This document shows, piece by piece, positions 52,249 to 64,000 of a stretch of DNA of 64,000 nt. The stretch is from Morganella psychrotolerans (GTDB lineage: Bacteria; Pseudomonadota; Gammaproteobacteria; Enterobacterales; Enterobacteriaceae). A program made the position numbers and the translations under genes. Numbering within the stretch: position 1 is the first letter of the stretch; every line of letters begins with the position of its first letter. Under the pieces are notes generated by a model, which worked only from the letters and a program-made list of their open reading frames with translations, was not told the origin of the DNA and did not search any database. The stretch is from the NCBI RefSeq assembly GCF_001676155.1, contig NZ_LZEW01000001.1, positions 1-64,000 of the forward strand, read 5' to 3'.

Positions 52249-53618
52249 TACCCGTCTCTCTTGCTGACATCGCACAACTGACCGGCGGGGAGCTTATCCT
52301 CAGCGGTCATGCGGCATCAGAACAGGTTGAAAGCGTCACAACAGACAGTCGCACTATCGGCAGTAACGCCCTGTTTATCGCCCTGGCAGGTGAGCATTTT
52401 GATGCGCACGATTTTATTCAGGATGTGGTAGCGAAAGGTGTCACAGCCGTGGTGGTTAACCGCCGTACAGAGGTTAACTGCCCGCAGATTATTGTAGATG
52501 ATACCCGCATTGCGCTGGGCGCGATTGCAAAAGGTAACCGCCTGCGCAGTCAGGCAAAGGTGGTTGCGCTCACCGGATCATCCGGTAAAACCTCCGTCAA
52601 AGAAATGACGGCGGCTATTTTACAGCAGGCGGGTGAAACCCTGTTTACTGCCGGCAATTTCAATAATGATATTGGTGTGCCGCTGACCTTACTGCGTCTG
52701 ACGGAAAAACATCAGTTTGCTGTTATCGAGCTGGGTGCCAATCATACCGGCGAGATTGCGTACACGGTTGCGATGACCTGCCCGCAGACGGCGCTGGTTA
52801 ATAATCTGTTTGCCGCGCACATTGGTGAGTTCGGTTCTGCCGACGCGATAGCGCAGGCAAAAGGCGAGATTTTTGCCGGTCTGACTGACGAGGGCACGGC
52901 AATCATCAATCTGGAGAGCAATGACCTTGCGAACTGGCAGTCACATCTGACATCCCGCCAGACCCGCTGGTGCTTTTCCGTTGATCCGCACCCGCAGGCA
53001 GATTTTTACGCCACAAACGTGGTGATAAACCCGCTGACGACTGATTTTACACTTCACACACCGGCTGGCAGTACCGCTGTCACCCTGCCGTTACCGGGCC
53101 GCCATAATATTGCGAATGCACTGGCTGCTGCCGCGCTGGCAATATCCGCCGGTGCAACACTGACGGATATTCGCAGCGGACTGGCGCAGGTCAGAGCAGT
53201 GCCGGGGCGTTTATACCCGATAGCACTGGCGCCGGGCAAACTGTTGGTGGATGACACCTACAATGCTAATGACGGCTCACTGATTGCTGCTATCCGTGTG
53301 CTGGCACAATTACCGGGCTACCGTATCCTGGTCACCGGTGATATTGCAGAATTAGGTGAATACGCACAGGCGAACCACCGCAAAGTCGGGCAGGCAGCCC
53401 GCGACGCCGGACTGGACGCCGTCTTTAGTGTCGGTAAGTTCAGTCACTATATCAGCGACGAATGTCAGGGACGCCATTTTGCTGATAAATCAACCTTAAT
53501 CGCTGAGCTGACCCCGTTGTTAGCTCAGCATCCGTCCATTTCAATTTTAGTTAAAGGTTCACGCAGCTCCGCAATGGAAGAAGTTGTGCACGCCTTGCAG
53601 GAGACTATCCCATGCTGA
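52245..53618 (+). CDS. murF: UDP-MurNAc-tripeptide:D-Ala-D-Ala ligase
   Basis: Adds D-Ala-D-Ala, completing the UDP-MurNAc pentapeptide. The 457-residue protein carries the ATP loop T-G-S-S-G-K-T-S near residue 105 and the central-domain motif [11 protein letters not shown] overlaps the murE stop; the 3' end overlaps mraY. Confidence 0.96.
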   Translation: MIPVSLADIAQLTGGELILSGHAASEQVESVTTDSRTIGSNALFIALAGEHFDAHDFIQDVVAKGVTAVVVNRRTEVNCPQIIVDDTRIALGAIAKGNRLRSQAKVVALTGSSGKTSVKEMTAAILQQAGETLFTAGNFNNDIGVPLTLLRLTEKHQFAVIELGANHTGEIAYTVAMTCPQTALVNNLFAAHIGEFGSADAIAQAKGEIFAGLTDEGTAIINLESNDLANWQSHLTSRQTRWCFSVDPHPQADFYATNVVINPLTTDFTLHTPAGSTAVTLPLPGRHNIANALAAAALAISAGATLTDIRSGLAQVRAVPGRLYPIALAPGKLLVDDTYNANDGSLIAAIRVLAQLPGYRILVTGDIAELGEYAQANHRKVGQAARDAGLDAVFSVGKFSHYISDECQGRHFADKSTLIAELTPLLAQHPSISILVKGSRSSAMEEVVHALQETIPC

Positions 53619-54694
53619 CCTGGCTGGCCGAATATCTGGTGCAGTTCCATACTGCGTTTAACGTCTTTTCGTATCTGACGTTCCGCGCCATTGTTGGTCT
53701 GCTGACCTCACTGATTATTGCATTATGGATGGGACCGCATGTGATTGCGTATCTTCAGAGAATGCAGATTGGTCAGGTTGTCCGCAGCGAAGGACCTGAA
53801 TCGCACTTCAGTAAGCGTGGCACGCCGACGATGGGCGGCATGATGATCCTCTTCTCTATCGTTATTTCAGTGCTGCTGTGGGCGCGGCTGGATAACCCGT
53901 ATGTCTGGTGTGTGCTGCTGGTACTCATCGGCTACGGCGTTGTCGGTTTTGTGGATGATTACCGCAAAGTGGTGCGCAAAGACACCAAAGGGCTGATTGC
54001 CCGCTGGAAATATTTCTGGCAGTCCGTGCTGGCGCTGGCGGTTGCATTCAGTATGTATGCCATCGGTAAAGACACGGCAGCCACACAGTTAGTTGTGCCG
54101 TTCTTTAAAGATGTGATGCCGCAGCTGGGTCTGCTTTATATCCTGCTGGCTTACTTTGTGATTGTCGGCACCAGCAACGCGGTGAATTTAACTGATGGTC
54201 TGGATGGTCTGGCAATTATGCCGACGGTCTTTGTTGCCGCCGGATTTGCACTGGTGGCCTGGGCGACCGGTAACGTAAATTTTGCACATTATCTGAGCAT
54301 TCCGTATCTGCCGTATGCCGGGGAATTGGTGATTGTCTGCACGGCAATTGTCGGGGCGGGGCTTGGTTTCCTCTGGTTTAACACCTATCCGGCGCAGGTT
54401 TTCATGGGTGATGTCGGCTCGCTGGCACTCGGAGGGGCGCTCGGAACGATTGCTGTACTGCTGCGTCAGGAATTCCTGCTGCTGATTATGGGTGGCGTAT
54501 TTGTGGCAGAAACACTGTCGGTGATTTTACAGGTTGGCTCCTTCAAGTTACGCGGTCAGCGTATCTTCCGGATGGCACCTATTCATCATCATTATGAATT
54601 AAAAGGCTGGCCTGAACCGCGGGTGATTGTCCGTTTCTGGATTATCTCTCTGATGTTAGTGCTTATTGGTCTGGCGACACTCAAGGTACGTTAA
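53612..54694 (+). CDS. mraY: Phospho-MurNAc-pentapeptide translocase
   Basis: The integral membrane enzyme that makes lipid I. The 360-residue length equals E. coli MraY. About ten membrane helices are evident, with G-F-V-D-D-Y near residue 113, N-L-T-D-G-L-D-G-L near 190 and M-G-D-V-G-S near 265; P-I-H-H-H-Y-E near 322 is the nucleotide-side loop. Confidence 0.96.
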   Translation: MLTWLAEYLVQFHTAFNVFSYLTFRAIVGLLTSLIIALWMGPHVIAYLQRMQIGQVVRSEGPESHFSKRGTPTMGGMMILFSIVISVLLWARLDNPYVWCVLLVLIGYGVVGFVDDYRKVVRKDTKGLIARWKYFWQSVLALAVAFSMYAIGKDTAATQLVVPFFKDVMPQLGLLYILLAYFVIVGTSNAVNLTDGLDGLAIMPTVFVAAGFALVAWATGNVNFAHYLSIPYLPYAGELVIVCTAIVGAGLGFLWFNTYPAQVFMGDVGSLALGGALGTIAVLLRQEFLLLIMGGVFVAETLSVILQVGSFKLRGQRIFRMAPIHHHYELKGWPEPRVIVRFWIISLMLVLIGLATLKVR

Positions 54695-54696
54695 TC

Positions 54697-56013
54697 ATGA
54701 CGAATTATCAGGGGAAAGACATTGTAATTGTCGGGCTCGGTTTAACCGGGCTTTCCTGTGTGGATTTTTTTATGTCGCGCGGCGTCACGCCACGGGTCAT
54801 GGACAGCCGCACTTCCCCGCCCGGCATGGATAAATTGCCGGACGGCATTGAGTGTCACTGCGGGGGTTTTGAGCCGCAATGGTTGCTGGATGCAGATTTG
54901 ATTGTCGCAAGTCCCGGTGTGGCAGTAAGCACCCCTGAACTGTATGCGGCGGCGCAGTCGGGTGTTGAAATTATCGGTGATATTGAATTATTCGCCCGCG
55001 AAGTAACAGTACCGGTGGTGGCGATTACCGGCTCTAACGGCAAAAGCACCGTCACCTCACTGGTTGGTGAGATGGGGCGCTGTGCCGGGTTACGCACAGG
55101 TGTCGGCGGTAATATCGGTTTACCGGCACCGGAACTGCTGAAAGAAGCGTATGACCTGTGTGTGCTTGAGTTATCCAGCTTTCAGCTGGAAACCACATTC
55201 AGCCTGAGTGCGGCTGCCGCCACTGTGCTGAATGTGACGGAAGATCATATGGATCGTTACCCGCAGGGATTAGAACAGTATCGCGCGGCAAAACTGCGTG
55301 TCTACCATAATGCACCGGTGTGTGTGTATAACGCAGAAGACGCACTGACACAGCCGGGTTGTGATTGTAACTCTGCTGACTATGTCAGTTTCGGCAGCGA
55401 TACCGGTGATTACTGGCTGAATACTGAAGAGCAGGCGCTCTATTTCCACGGTGAAAAACTGCTCGATTGCAGTGAAATGATCCTGCACGGGCAGCACAAT
55501 TATTGTAATGCCCTGGCTGCCCTCGCGCTGGCAGATGCCGTGAATATTCCGCGTGAAGGGGCTTTGCAGGCACTGCGCACCTACAGCGGGCTGGCGCACC
55601 GTTTCCAACTGGTGCATGAAGCGGCAGGTGTGCGCTGGATTGATGACTCCAAAGCAACGAACGTCGGCAGTACGGAAGCCGCACTGAACGGATTACGGGT
55701 GGATGGCTGTCTGCATCTGCTGCTGGGCGGTGACGGAAAATCGGCTGATTTCTCGCCGCTGTTGCCGTATCTGGGCGGGGATAATATCCGCTTATATTGC
55801 TTTGGTCGTGACGGCGCACAACTGGCGCAACTGCGCCCGGATGTGTCTGTGCTGACTGACACGATGGAGCAGGCAATGCGTACATTAGCGCCGGTGCTGG
55901 CGGCGGGCGATATGGTGCTGTTATCACCGGCCTGTGCCAGTCTGGATCAGTTCCGTAATTTTGAAGTGCGCGGGCGCGAATTTACCCGTCTGGCGCAGGA
56001 GCTGAGTGCATGA
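54697..56013 (+). CDS. murD: UDP-MurNAc-L-alanine:D-glutamate ligase
   Basis: Adds D-glutamate to UDP-MurNAc-L-Ala. The 438-residue protein shows the N-terminal Rossmann G-L-G-L-T-G, ATP loop T-G-S-N-G-K-S-T near residue 110, and W-I-D-D-S-K-A-T-N near 315. It starts two bases after mraY and overlaps ftsW. Confidence 0.96.
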   Translation: MTNYQGKDIVIVGLGLTGLSCVDFFMSRGVTPRVMDSRTSPPGMDKLPDGIECHCGGFEPQWLLDADLIVASPGVAVSTPELYAAAQSGVEIIGDIELFAREVTVPVVAITGSNGKSTVTSLVGEMGRCAGLRTGVGGNIGLPAPELLKEAYDLCVLELSSFQLETTFSLSAAAATVLNVTEDHMDRYPQGLEQYRAAKLRVYHNAPVCVYNAEDALTQPGCDCNSADYVSFGSDTGDYWLNTEEQALYFHGEKLLDCSEMILHGQHNYCNALAALALADAVNIPREGALQALRTYSGLAHRFQLVHEAAGVRWIDDSKATNVGSTEAALNGLRVDGCLHLLLGGDGKSADFSPLLPYLGGDNIRLYCFGRDGAQLAQLRPDVSVLTDTMEQAMRTLAPVLAAGDMVLLSPACASLDQFRNFEVRGREFTRLAQELSA

Positions 56014-57203
56014 AATTTCCCGGATCACAGCGTCTGAAAAACTGGCTTATCGGCGAACGAAACGGTGAGTTCAGCACGGTTGTTATGTACGACCGGACAT
56101 TGCTGTGGTTTGCTCTGGGGCTGGCGGCGGTCGGTTTTGTGATGGTGACATCCGCCTCAATGCCTGTCGGGCAGCGGCTGGCGGAAGATCCGTTTTATTT
56201 CGCCAAGCGTGACGGCGGGTTTTTAATTTTTTCTTTTATTGTTGCTGTTGTCGTCATGCGCTTTCCGCTGGAAATGTGGCAGCGTTACAGCACATTACTG
56301 CTGATTGGTACGGTCGCCGGGCTGATTATTGTGCTCGGCGTGGGCAGCTCAGTTAACGGGGCATCGCGCTGGATTGCTATCGGGCCGATGCGTATTCAGC
56401 CTGCGGAAGTCTCCAAACTGGCGCTGTTTGTTTATCTGGCAAGCTATCTGGTGCGCAAAGTGGAAGAGGTCAGAAATAATTTCTGGGGATTCTGCAAGCC
56501 GATGGGCGTGATGTTTATACTGGCGGTATTACTGCTGTTACAGCCGGACTTAGGTACTGTGGTGGTGCTGTTTGTCACCACACTGGCGCTGCTGTTTCTG
56601 GCAGGTGCGAAGATGTGGCAGTTTATCTCTATCATCGGCATTGGCGCGGCAGCCGTTGTGTCGCTGATTATTGCTGAGCCGTACCGTATGCGCCGTGTGA
56701 CCTCCTTTCTTGACCCGTGGGAAGATCCGTTCGGCAGCGGTTATCAGTTAACACAGTCACTGATGGCGTTCGGGCGTGGTGATTATCTCGGGCAGGGGCT
56801 GGGTAACTCCATCCAGAAAATGGAATACCTGCCGGAAGCGCATACCGACTTTATTTTTGCCATCCTCGGGGAAGAACTGGGGTATGTGGGCGTGATCCTT
56901 GTGCTGCTGATGGTCTTTTTTGTTGCGTTCCGCGCGATGGTGATTGGTCGCCGCGCATTGCAGCTTGACCAGCGTTTTGCTGGTTTTCTGGCATGTGCCA
57001 TCGGGATCTGGTTCAGTTTTCAGTCACTGGTCAATGTGGGTGCAGCCTCCGGTATGCTGCCGACCAAAGGGCTGACACTGCCGCTTATCAGTTACGGTGG
57101 CTCCAGTTTAGTGATTATGACCGTAGCCATCGCGTTGTTGCTGCGGATTGATTTTGAAACCCGTCTGGCAAAAGCCCAGGCATTCTCAAGGAGAGCGCGA
57201 TGA
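56010..57203 (+). CDS. ftsW: Septal glycosyltransferase FtsW (SEDS family)
   Basis: The SEDS glycan polymerase paired with FtsI. The 397-residue membrane protein shows G-A-S-R-W-I near residue 115, the essential Asp region Q-P-D-L-G-T near 178 and the C-terminal loop P-L-I-S-Y-G-G-S-S. It overlaps both murD and murG by four bases. Confidence 0.95.
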   Translation: MKFPGSQRLKNWLIGERNGEFSTVVMYDRTLLWFALGLAAVGFVMVTSASMPVGQRLAEDPFYFAKRDGGFLIFSFIVAVVVMRFPLEMWQRYSTLLLIGTVAGLIIVLGVGSSVNGASRWIAIGPMRIQPAEVSKLALFVYLASYLVRKVEEVRNNFWGFCKPMGVMFILAVLLLLQPDLGTVVVLFVTTLALLFLAGAKMWQFISIIGIGAAAVVSLIIAEPYRMRRVTSFLDPWEDPFGSGYQLTQSLMAFGRGDYLGQGLGNSIQKMEYLPEAHTDFIFAILGEELGYVGVILVLLMVFFVAFRAMVIGRRALQLDQRFAGFLACAIGIWFSFQSLVNVGAASGMLPTKGLTLPLISYGGSSLVIMTVAIALLLRIDFETRLAKAQAFSRRAR

Positions 57204-58273
57204 GTAATAAAGCCCCCCGTCTGATGGTTATGGCCGGCGGAAGCGGCGGACATGTATTTCCGGGGCTTGCGGTTGCGCACTATTTGCAGACTCAGGGCTG
57301 GGATATCCGCTGGTTGGGAACACGCGACCGGATGGAAGCTCAGCTGGTGCCGAAACACGGTATTGATATTGATTTTATTGAAATTACCGGGTTACGTGGC
57401 AAAGGTCTTAAAGCCATGCTGACCGCGCCGTTTCGCATCGCAAAAGCGATAAAACAGGCGAAAAAAATTATGCGGGACTATCAGCCTGATGCTGTACTCG
57501 GCATGGGCGGGTTTGTTTCCGGTCCCGGTGGTGTTGCTGCATGGCGCTGCGGTATCCCGGTTATCCTGCATGAACAAAACGGTGTTGCGGGTCTGACCAA
57601 CGGCTGGTTATCCAAAATCGCCACGACCGTGTTACAGGCATTTCCGGGCGCATTTGCGGACGCGCCGGTAGTCGGAAATCCTGTGCGCGAAGACCTGCTG
57701 GTGTTGCCGGCACCTGCGCAACGCTTTGCCGGGCGCGAAGGACCAATCCGGATACTGGTGATCGGCGGTAGTCAGGGCGCACGAATTCTGAACCAGACAG
57801 TGCCGGAAGTGGCGGAATTAATGGGTGATGCAGTCTGTATCCGCCATCAGGCCGGAAAAGGCAGTATGGAAAGCACACTGGCACTGTATAACGAACACAA
57901 TTCAGCGGATAATGTCACTGTCACTGAATTTATTGATGATATGGCGGATGCTTATACCTGGGCGGATGTGGTTATCTGCCGCTCCGGTGCACTGACCGTC
58001 AGTGAAATTTCTGCCGTGGGTCTTGGCGCTGTTTTTGTGCCGTTTCAGCATAAAGATCGTCAGCAGTACCGGAACGCGCTGCCGCTGGAAAACGCCGGTG
58101 CCGCGGTTATCCTTGAGCAGCCTGCATTTACGGCGCAGGCGGTGGCAGGATACTTACAGGAGTGGGACAGACCGCGCCTGCTGAAAATGGCAGAGCAGGC
58201 AAACAGTGTGGCCATTACCGATGCCACCAAACGAGTGGCAGATGCAATTATTGCGGCTGCAAAAAAACACTAA
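57200..58273 (+). CDS. murG: Lipid II synthase MurG
   Basis: Transfers GlcNAc from UDP-GlcNAc to lipid I at the inner membrane face. The 357-residue GT-B enzyme shows [12 protein letters not shown] near residue 13, H-E-Q-N near 125, and the UDP-site G-G-S-Q-G-A-R near 191. Start overlaps ftsW. Confidence 0.96.
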   Translation: MSNKAPRLMVMAGGSGGHVFPGLAVAHYLQTQGWDIRWLGTRDRMEAQLVPKHGIDIDFIEITGLRGKGLKAMLTAPFRIAKAIKQAKKIMRDYQPDAVLGMGGFVSGPGGVAAWRCGIPVILHEQNGVAGLTNGWLSKIATTVLQAFPGAFADAPVVGNPVREDLLVLPAPAQRFAGREGPIRILVIGGSQGARILNQTVPEVAELMGDAVCIRHQAGKGSMESTLALYNEHNSADNVTVTEFIDDMADAYTWADVVICRSGALTVSEISAVGLGAVFVPFQHKDRQQYRNALPLENAGAAVILEQPAFTAQAVAGYLQEWDRPRLLKMAEQANSVAITDATKRVADAIIAAAKKH

Positions 58274-58298
58274 CGAATTGATATAGCGAATAATTAAC

Positions 58299-59765
58299 GT
58301 GAATACACAGCAACTGGCGAAATTACGATCCTTCATCCCGGAAATGAAACGCGTCCGGCGCATCCACTTTGTCGGTATCGGCGGCGCCGGTATGGGCGGG
58401 ATAGCGGAAGTGCTGGCGAATGAAGGCTATGAGATAAGCGGGTCTGACCTGGCGCCTAATGCAGTGACAAAACAACTGACTTATCTGGGCGCGACTATTT
58501 TCTTTAATCACCGCCCTGAAAATATTGCAGATGCCAGTGTTGTTGTTGTCTCCACGGCGATTTCACAGGATAACCCTGAACTTGTCGCGGCGCGTGAAGC
58601 TCGTATTCCGGTTATCCGCCGCGCGGAAATGCTGGCAGAACTGATGCGGTTCCGTCACGGCGTGGCAATTGCCGGGACTCACGGCAAAACCACAACTACT
58701 GCGATGATCTCCGGTATTTACGGACGCGGTGGTCTGGACCCGACTTTTGTTAACGGCGGACTGGTTAAAGCTGCCGGTGTGCATGCGCGTCTGGGATCAA
58801 GCCGTTACCTGATCGCGGAAGCAGATGAAAGCGATGCCTCTTTCCTGCATCTGCAACCGATGGTGGCTGTTGTTACTAATATTGAACCGGATCACATGGA
58901 CACCTATCACGGCGATTTTGAAACGCTGAAAGATACGTTCATTACATTTCTGCACAACCTGCCATTCTACGGTCTTGCGGTGGTGTGCATGGATGACCCG
59001 GTTATCCGTGAGCTTCTTCCGCGAATCGGACGTTATGTGATTACCTATGGTTTTCATGAAGATGCTGATGTACGAATCGGTAATTTTGAACAGCGCGGCG
59101 CTCAGTGTTTCTTCACGGTTTATCGTGAAAACATGCCTGATTTGCATGTGGAACTGAATGCACCGGGTCGTCATAATGTGCTGAACGCGACTGCCGCGAT
59201 CGCCGTGGCGTCCGAGGAAGGCATTGCTGATGACGATATCCTTGCATCACTGCGTGAATTCCAGGGAACCGGGCGCCGGTTTGATTTCCTCGGGAATTTC
59301 CCGCTGGAACACGTTAATCAAAAACCGGGCAGTGTGATGCTGGTGGATGACTACGGACATCACCCGACAGAAGTTGATGCAACCATTAAAGCTGCACGCG
59401 CAGGCTGGCCGGATAAACGCATTGTGATGATTTTCCAGCCACACCGTTATACCCGTACGCGTGATTTATACGAAGATTTTGCTAATACGCTGGATCAGGT
59501 GGATGTTCTGCTGATGCTGGATGTGTATTCTGCCGGTGAACCTGCTATTCCGGGCGCAGACAGCCGCTCATTGTGCCGGACAATTCGTCAGCGCGGCAAG
59601 CTGGATCCTATTTTAGCCACCGATCCCGGCAAAATTTCATCCGTATTAGCACAGGTTCTTGAAGATAATGATTTAATACTGGTTCAGGGCGCCGGAAATA
59701 TCGGTAAAATAGCGCGTACATTGGCTGACACAAAATTGCGGCCGGTTTTGAGTGAGGATAACTAA
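58299..59765 (+). CDS. murC: UDP-MurNAc:L-alanine ligase
   Basis: Adds the first amino acid to UDP-MurNAc. The 488-residue protein begins at GTG 58299 ([10 protein letters not shown], as in E. coli). It has [12 protein letters not shown] near residue 20, ATP loop G-T-H-G-K-T-T-T near 127 and [10 protein letters not shown] near 348. No strong ribosome-binding site precedes the GTG. Confidence 0.95.
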   Translation: MNTQQLAKLRSFIPEMKRVRRIHFVGIGGAGMGGIAEVLANEGYEISGSDLAPNAVTKQLTYLGATIFFNHRPENIADASVVVVSTAISQDNPELVAAREARIPVIRRAEMLAELMRFRHGVAIAGTHGKTTTTAMISGIYGRGGLDPTFVNGGLVKAAGVHARLGSSRYLIAEADESDASFLHLQPMVAVVTNIEPDHMDTYHGDFETLKDTFITFLHNLPFYGLAVVCMDDPVIRELLPRIGRYVITYGFHEDADVRIGNFEQRGAQCFFTVYRENMPDLHVELNAPGRHNVLNATAAIAVASEEGIADDDILASLREFQGTGRRFDFLGNFPLEHVNQKPGSVMLVDDYGHHPTEVDATIKAARAGWPDKRIVMIFQPHRYTRTRDLYEDFANTLDQVDVLLMLDVYSAGEPAIPGADSRSLCRTIRQRGKLDPILATDPGKISSVLAQVLEDNDLILVQGAGNIGKIARTLADTKLRPVLSEDN

Positions 59766-59767
59766 GA

Positions 59768-60685
59768 ATGACTGATAAAGTCGCGGTACTGATGGGCGGT
59801 ACATCCGCAGAGCGTGAAGTTTCCCTGGCGTCGGGTGCCGCTGTACTTGCCGGGTTAAAAGAAGCCGGTATTAATGCGTTTGGTGTGGATACAAAAGAGT
59901 ACGCGGTTACCCGTCTGAAAGAAGATGGTTTCACCCGTGTATTTATTGCGCTGCATGGCCGCGGTGGTGAAGACGGTACATTACAGGGCTGTCTGGAACA
60001 ACTCGGTATTCCTTACACCGGCAGTGGTGTCATGGCGTCCGCACTCTCAATGGATAAACTGCGCACCAAGCAACTGTGGGCGGGAGCCGGTCTGCCGATC
60101 GCACCTTATTTTGCCATCAATGCTGCCCGTTTTGCGGTTATCAGTGATGATGAATTACAGCAGGGTGTTGCACCTTTAGGTTTTCCTGTCATTGTAAAAC
60201 CAAGCCTGGAAGGCTCCAGCGTGGGTATGTCCAAAGTAGACAGCGCGCAGGCATTGCGTCCGGCACTGGAACTGGCATTCAAACATGACAAAGACGTACT
60301 GATTGAAAAATGGCTGAGCGGCCCGGAATTTACCGTCGGTTTTCTCGGTGAGCAAATGCTGCCGTCTATCCGCATTCAGCCTGCTGCTGTTTTTTATGAT
60401 TATGAAGCCAAATATATCTCGGATGACACGCAGTATTTCTGTCCGGGTCTTGAAGGCGCGCGGGAAACTGAAATCCGCGACCTGGCAAAAGCAGCGTATA
60501 AAGCTGTCGGCTGTGAAGGTTGGGGACGCGTGGATGTTATGCTCGACAGTGACGGACAATTTTATCTGCTGGAAGTCAATACCTCACCGGGTATGACTAA
60601 CCACAGTTTAGTGCCGCAGGCGGCACGCGAGGCAGGCATGAGTTTCTCCGTGTTTGTTGCCAACGTCCTGGCACTGGCGGACTGA
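59768..60685 (+). CDS. ddlB: D-alanine-D-alanine ligase B
   Basis: Makes D-Ala-D-Ala for MurF. The 305-residue ATP-grasp enzyme has [10 protein letters not shown] near residue 10, H-G-R-G-G-E-D-G near 63 and E-V-N-T-S-P-G-M-T near 269. It starts two bases after murC. Confidence 0.95.
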   Translation: MTDKVAVLMGGTSAEREVSLASGAAVLAGLKEAGINAFGVDTKEYAVTRLKEDGFTRVFIALHGRGGEDGTLQGCLEQLGIPYTGSGVMASALSMDKLRTKQLWAGAGLPIAPYFAINAARFAVISDDELQQGVAPLGFPVIVKPSLEGSSVGMSKVDSAQALRPALELAFKHDKDVLIEKWLSGPEFTVGFLGEQMLPSIRIQPAAVFYDYEAKYISDDTQYFCPGLEGARETEIRDLAKAAYKAVGCEGWGRVDVMLDSDGQFYLLEVNTSPGMTNHSLVPQAAREAGMSFSVFVANVLALAD

Positions 60686-60686
60686 T

Positions 60687-61538
60687 ATGTCACAGGCTGC
60701 ACTGAATATGCGTGAACCGGAGCCGGAGTTCGACGGTTCACGTCCCAGTAACGGCACTTATCTCTCCGGCCTGTTGTTTTTCCTGATTGTATTGGGAACA
60801 CTGGTCTGGGGCGGTCTGATGGTGCTGAACTGGATGAAAGATGCAGACCGTCTGCCTATGTCAAAACTGGTTTTAACCGGTGAGCGGCATTACACGAAAA
60901 ATGATGATGTGCGCAAAGCGGTATTATCCCTCGGGACGCCCGGCACCTTCATGACACTGGATGTCAGTGAAGTGCAGCAGCAACTGGAGCGGATCCCGTG
61001 GTTACGTCAGGTGACTGTGCGTAAGCAGTGGCCTGACGAACTGAAAATACATCTGGTGGAGTATGTGCCTTATGCACGTTGGAACGACGCCCAGATGATA
61101 GATGACGCCGGACGGGTTTTCAGCCTGCCGGTGCAACTGACTGAAAAAGAATCCTTTCCCATGCTGTACGGGGCACAGGGCAGTGAAAAGGATGTATTGA
61201 AAGGGTATCGTGAGATAGCGCAGCAACTGGCGGGCGCGCAACTGAAGCTGAAATCAGCCTCAATGTCACCACGCCATGCCTGGCAGTTGGTTCTGGATAA
61301 TGATATCCGGGTTGAACTGGGGCGCCTGGATACAGAAGGGCGGTTACGACGGTTTATTGAGCTGTATCCGACGCTGACCCAGGTTCAGGACAAACGGGTC
61401 GATTATGTCGATCTCCGCTATGACAGCGGCGCTGCGGTTGGCTGGGCACCATTACAGATCGATCCTTTCGCAAACGGAAATCAGGACTTTACAGGTAAAG
61501 AAGGCAGGCAGAATAACAATGATAAAAGCAACGGATAG
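60687..61538 (+). CDS. ftsQ: Cell division protein FtsQ
   Basis: A 283-residue bitopic protein with one membrane helix near residues 26-48, a POTRA domain and a beta domain that binds FtsB and FtsL. ATG 60687 follows the ddlB stop; the longer frame starting at 60654 lies inside ddlB and is rejected. The end overlaps ftsA by 20 bases. Confidence 0.94.
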   Translation: MSQAALNMREPEPEFDGSRPSNGTYLSGLLFFLIVLGTLVWGGLMVLNWMKDADRLPMSKLVLTGERHYTKNDDVRKAVLSLGTPGTFMTLDVSEVQQQLERIPWLRQVTVRKQWPDELKIHLVEYVPYARWNDAQMIDDAGRVFSLPVQLTEKESFPMLYGAQGSEKDVLKGYREIAQQLAGAQLKLKSASMSPRHAWQLVLDNDIRVELGRLDTEGRLRRFIELYPTLTQVQDKRVDYVDLRYDSGAAVGWAPLQIDPFANGNQDFTGKEGRQNNNDKSNG

Positions 61539-62775
61539 AAAATTAGTCGTCGGCCTTGAAATAGGCACCGCCAAAGTATCTGCGCTTGTTGGTGAAATTC
61601 TGCCGGACGGTGTGGTGAACATTATCGGGGCGGGAAACTGCCCGTCACGCGGCATGGATAAAGGCGGCGTCAATGATTTGGAGTCGGTGGTGAAATGCGT
61701 TCAGCGCACCATCGACCAGGCAGAACTGATGGCCGACTGCCAGATTTCGTCTGTCTACCTGGCGCTGTCCGGTAAGCACATCAGTTGCCAGAACGAAATC
61801 GGTATGGTGCCGATTTCAGAAGAAGAAGTGACACAGGAAGATGTGGAAAATGTCGTGCATACGGCAAAATCTGTCCGTGTCCGTGATGATCACCGTGTCC
61901 TGCATGTTATCCCGCAGGAATACGCCATCGATTATCAGGAAGGTATTAAAAATCCGGTCGGATTATCCGGCGTACGGATGCAGGCGAAAGTCCATTTGAT
62001 TACCTGTCATAATGATATGGCAAAGAATATTGTGAAAGCCGTTGAACGTTGCGGACTGAAAGTGGATCAGCTGATTTTTGCCGGACTGGCATCAAGCTTT
62101 GCCGTGCTGACAGAAGATGAGCGTGAGCTGGGCGTCTGTGTGGTCGATATCGGCGGTGGCACAATGGATATTGCAATTTACACCGGTGGTGCTTTACGTC
62201 ACACCAAAGTTATCCCTTATGCAGGGAATGTGGTGACCGGGGATATCGCTTACGCATTCGGCACACCGCCGAATGATGCAGAAGCGATCAAAGTCCGCCA
62301 CGGCTGTGCGTTAGGGGCGCTGGTCAGTAAAGATGAAACGCTGGAAGTCCCGAGTGTCGGCGGGCGTCCGCCGCGCAGTCTCCAGCGTCAGACATTAGCT
62401 GAAGTGATTGAGCCGCGTTATACGGAATTACTCAATCTGGTTAATGATGAAATTTTGAAAGTACAGGAACAATTACGTCAGCAGGGTGTCAAACACCATT
62501 TGGCCGCTGGTATCGTGCTGACAGGTGGTGCGGCTCAGATTAACGGATTAGTTGAGTGCGCCCAGCGGGTTTTCCATACGCAGGTTCGTATCGGACAACC
62601 GCTGAATATAACCGGCTTAACGGATTATGCGCAGGAACCGTATTATTCTACAGCGGTAGGGTTACTGCATTACGGAAAAGAATCTCACCTGGTCGGCGAT
62701 ACCGAGACGGAAAAACGTGCCTCGGTTGGCAGTTGGTTTAAAAAATTAACGGGCTGGCTCAGAAAAGAATTTTAA
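61519..62775 (+). CDS. ftsA: Cell division protein FtsA
   Basis: An actin-like ATPase that anchors FtsZ to the membrane. With ATG 61519 it is 418 residues (E. coli 420), starting [17 protein letters not shown]. Actin-type phosphate loops are at G-T-A-K-V-S and D-I-G-G-G-T-M-D; the C-terminal amphipathic helix ends [11 protein letters not shown]. Confidence 0.96.
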   Translation: MIKATDRKLVVGLEIGTAKVSALVGEILPDGVVNIIGAGNCPSRGMDKGGVNDLESVVKCVQRTIDQAELMADCQISSVYLALSGKHISCQNEIGMVPISEEEVTQEDVENVVHTAKSVRVRDDHRVLHVIPQEYAIDYQEGIKNPVGLSGVRMQAKVHLITCHNDMAKNIVKAVERCGLKVDQLIFAGLASSFAVLTEDERELGVCVVDIGGGTMDIAIYTGGALRHTKVIPYAGNVVTGDIAYAFGTPPNDAEAIKVRHGCALGALVSKDETLEVPSVGGRPPRSLQRQTLAEVIEPRYTELLNLVNDEILKVQEQLRQQGVKHHLAAGIVLTGGAAQINGLVECAQRVFHTQVRIGQPLNITGLTDYAQEPYYSTAVGLLHYGKESHLVGDTETEKRASVGSWFKKLTGWLRKEF

Positions 62776-62845
62776 TTTGCATTAAGGCTGGCGATAATAG
62801 CCGCTATTGCCGCTATTAAAGAAAGGCACAAAACGGAGAGAGATT

Positions 62846-64000
62846 ATGTTTGAACCGATGGAATTGACCAACGATGCGGTGATTAAAGTCATCGGCGTCG
62901 GTGGGGGCGGCGGTAACGCTGTTGAGCACATGGTCCGCGAACGCATTGAAGGCGTTGAGTTCTTCGCTGTGAATACGGACGCTCAGGCGCTTCGTAAAAC
63001 CGCCGTCGGGCAGACTATTCAGATTGGTAACGGGATTACCAAAGGGCTGGGCGCCGGTGCTAATCCGGAAGTCGGCCGTAATGCAGCAGAAGAAGATCGT
63101 GAAGCTCTGCGCAGCGCCCTGGATGGCGCAGATATGGTATTTATCGCAGCAGGTATGGGCGGTGGTACAGGAACAGGTGCTGCACCGGTTGTGGCTGAAG
63201 TTGCAAAAGAGCTGGGTATTCTGACCGTTGCGGTCGTGACCAAGCCGTTCAACTTCGAAGGTAAAAAGCGCATGGCGTTTGCTGAGCTGGGGATCACCGA
63301 GTTATCCAAACACGTTGACTCACTGATTACCATCCCGAATGACAAACTGCTGAAAGTGCTGGGTCGTGGTATTTCACTGCTGGATGCATTTGGTGCAGCG
63401 AATGATGTATTACGTGGCGCAGTGCAGGGTATTGCAGAACTGATTACCCGCCCGGGTCTGATGAACGTTGACTTTGCGGATGTCCGCACGGTAATGTCAG
63501 AAATGGGTTATGCAATGATGGGTTCCGGTGCGGCACGCGGTGAAGACCGTGCTGAAGAGGCCGCTGAAATGGCGATCTCCAGTCCGCTTCTGGAAGATAT
63601 TGACCTGTCAGGTGCGCGTGGTGTGCTGGTTAACATCACGGCGGGCTTTGACCTGCGTCTGGATGAGTTTGAAACGGTGGGTAATACTATCCGTGCATTC
63701 GCATCTGATAACGCGACCGTGGTAATCGGGACATCTTTGGATCCTGAAATGAACGATGAACTGCGTGTGACTGTGGTGGCAACGGGTATCGGCATGGACA
63801 AGCGTCCTGAAATTACGCTGGTAACCAATAAAGCTGTCCAGACCAACAACATGGAACATCGTTATGCTCAGATGCAAAACAGCATGACAACAATGGATGA
63901 AAGCAAATCCGTCGCACAGGTTGTAAACGATTCATCAGTGCAAAGTAATAAAGAGCCGGACTATTTAGATATTCCTGCCTTTTTACGTAAACAGGCTGAT
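62846..64000 (+). CDS. ftsZ: Cell division GTPase FtsZ (stop codon beyond window)
   Basis: The tubulin-like GTPase forming the division ring. The 385 codons seen end [14 protein letters not shown], which is the exact C-terminal FtsA/ZipA-binding tail of E. coli FtsZ, so only the stop codon should be missing. The GTP signature G-G-G-T-G-T-G-A is near residue 104. GGAGAGAG precedes ATG 62846. Confidence 0.97.
   Translation, partial: MFEPMELTNDAVIKVIGVGGGGGNAVEHMVRERIEGVEFFAVNTDAQALRKTAVGQTIQIGNGITKGLGAGANPEVGRNAAEEDREALRSALDGADMVFIAAGMGGGTGTGAAPVVAEVAKELGILTVAVVTKPFNFEGKKRMAFAELGITELSKHVDSLITIPNDKLLKVLGRGISLLDAFGAANDVLRGAVQGIAELITRPGLMNVDFADVRTVMSEMGYAMMGSGAARGEDRAEEAAEMAISSPLLEDIDLSGARGVLVNITAGFDLRLDEFETVGNTIRAFASDNATVVIGTSLDPEMNDELRVTVVATGIGMDKRPEITLVTNKAVQTNNMEHRYAQMQNSMTTMDESKSVAQVVNDSSVQSNKEPDYLDIPAFLRKQAD

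Overview
The window looks like the chromosome of an enterobacterium of the Morganellaceae, most likely Morganella. Base composition is close to 50% G+C, higher than Proteus or Providencia. The housekeeping proteins are clear but diverged relatives of E. coli ones, and blocks of E. coli gene order survive (metK-speA-speB; sgrR-leuDCBA-leuO-ilvIH-cra-mraZ-division cluster). The genus is inferred; no rRNA or tRNA gene is present to confirm it.

Layout. 1-11005: the 3' part of a giant alpha-helical repeat protein with its type I secretion ATPase and membrane-fusion protein. 11150-15986: metK, then speA and speB (arginine to putrescine). 16057-25248: accessory metabolism: an orphan amidase, an acetoin-reductase-like SDR, a LysR/pirin pair, a YceI protein beside an exported lactate-oxidase-like protein, a MocR regulator, a YeaK-like deacylase and a GNAT acetyltransferase. 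25525-26989: a small defence-like module on the minus strand: an unrecognised gene, an Abi_2/AbiF-type HEPN gene, and a foldable RNA starting next to its stop codon. 27087-31784: an isochorismatase-type hydrolase with a small upstream ORF, a small membrane protein, a lipoprotein, agp and mutH. 31971-32295: DnaA boxes plus an IHF site beside mutH, resembling DARS2. 32360-39334: sgrR, a probable sgrS small RNA carrying an ERIC element, and leuDCBA with leader peptide and attenuator. 40020-46577: leuO, an acyl-CoA ligase, ilvIH and cra. 47159-64000: the dcw cluster from the mraZ promoter to ftsZ, which is cut at its stop codon by the window edge.

Ten full or internally deleted ERIC elements (46-126 bp, TATACCC...GGGTATA ends) and one solo ERIC end lie between genes. 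Some do more than fill space: one lies inside the presumed sgrS, one abuts the yeaK-like start codon, and one supplies a spurious start codon for the secretion ATPase.

Caution: at least ten single-base frame breaks occur, mostly in runs of A or T. One breaks ftsI, an essential gene, so most are probably consensus-sequence errors. Affected genes are annotated over their reconstructed full length.
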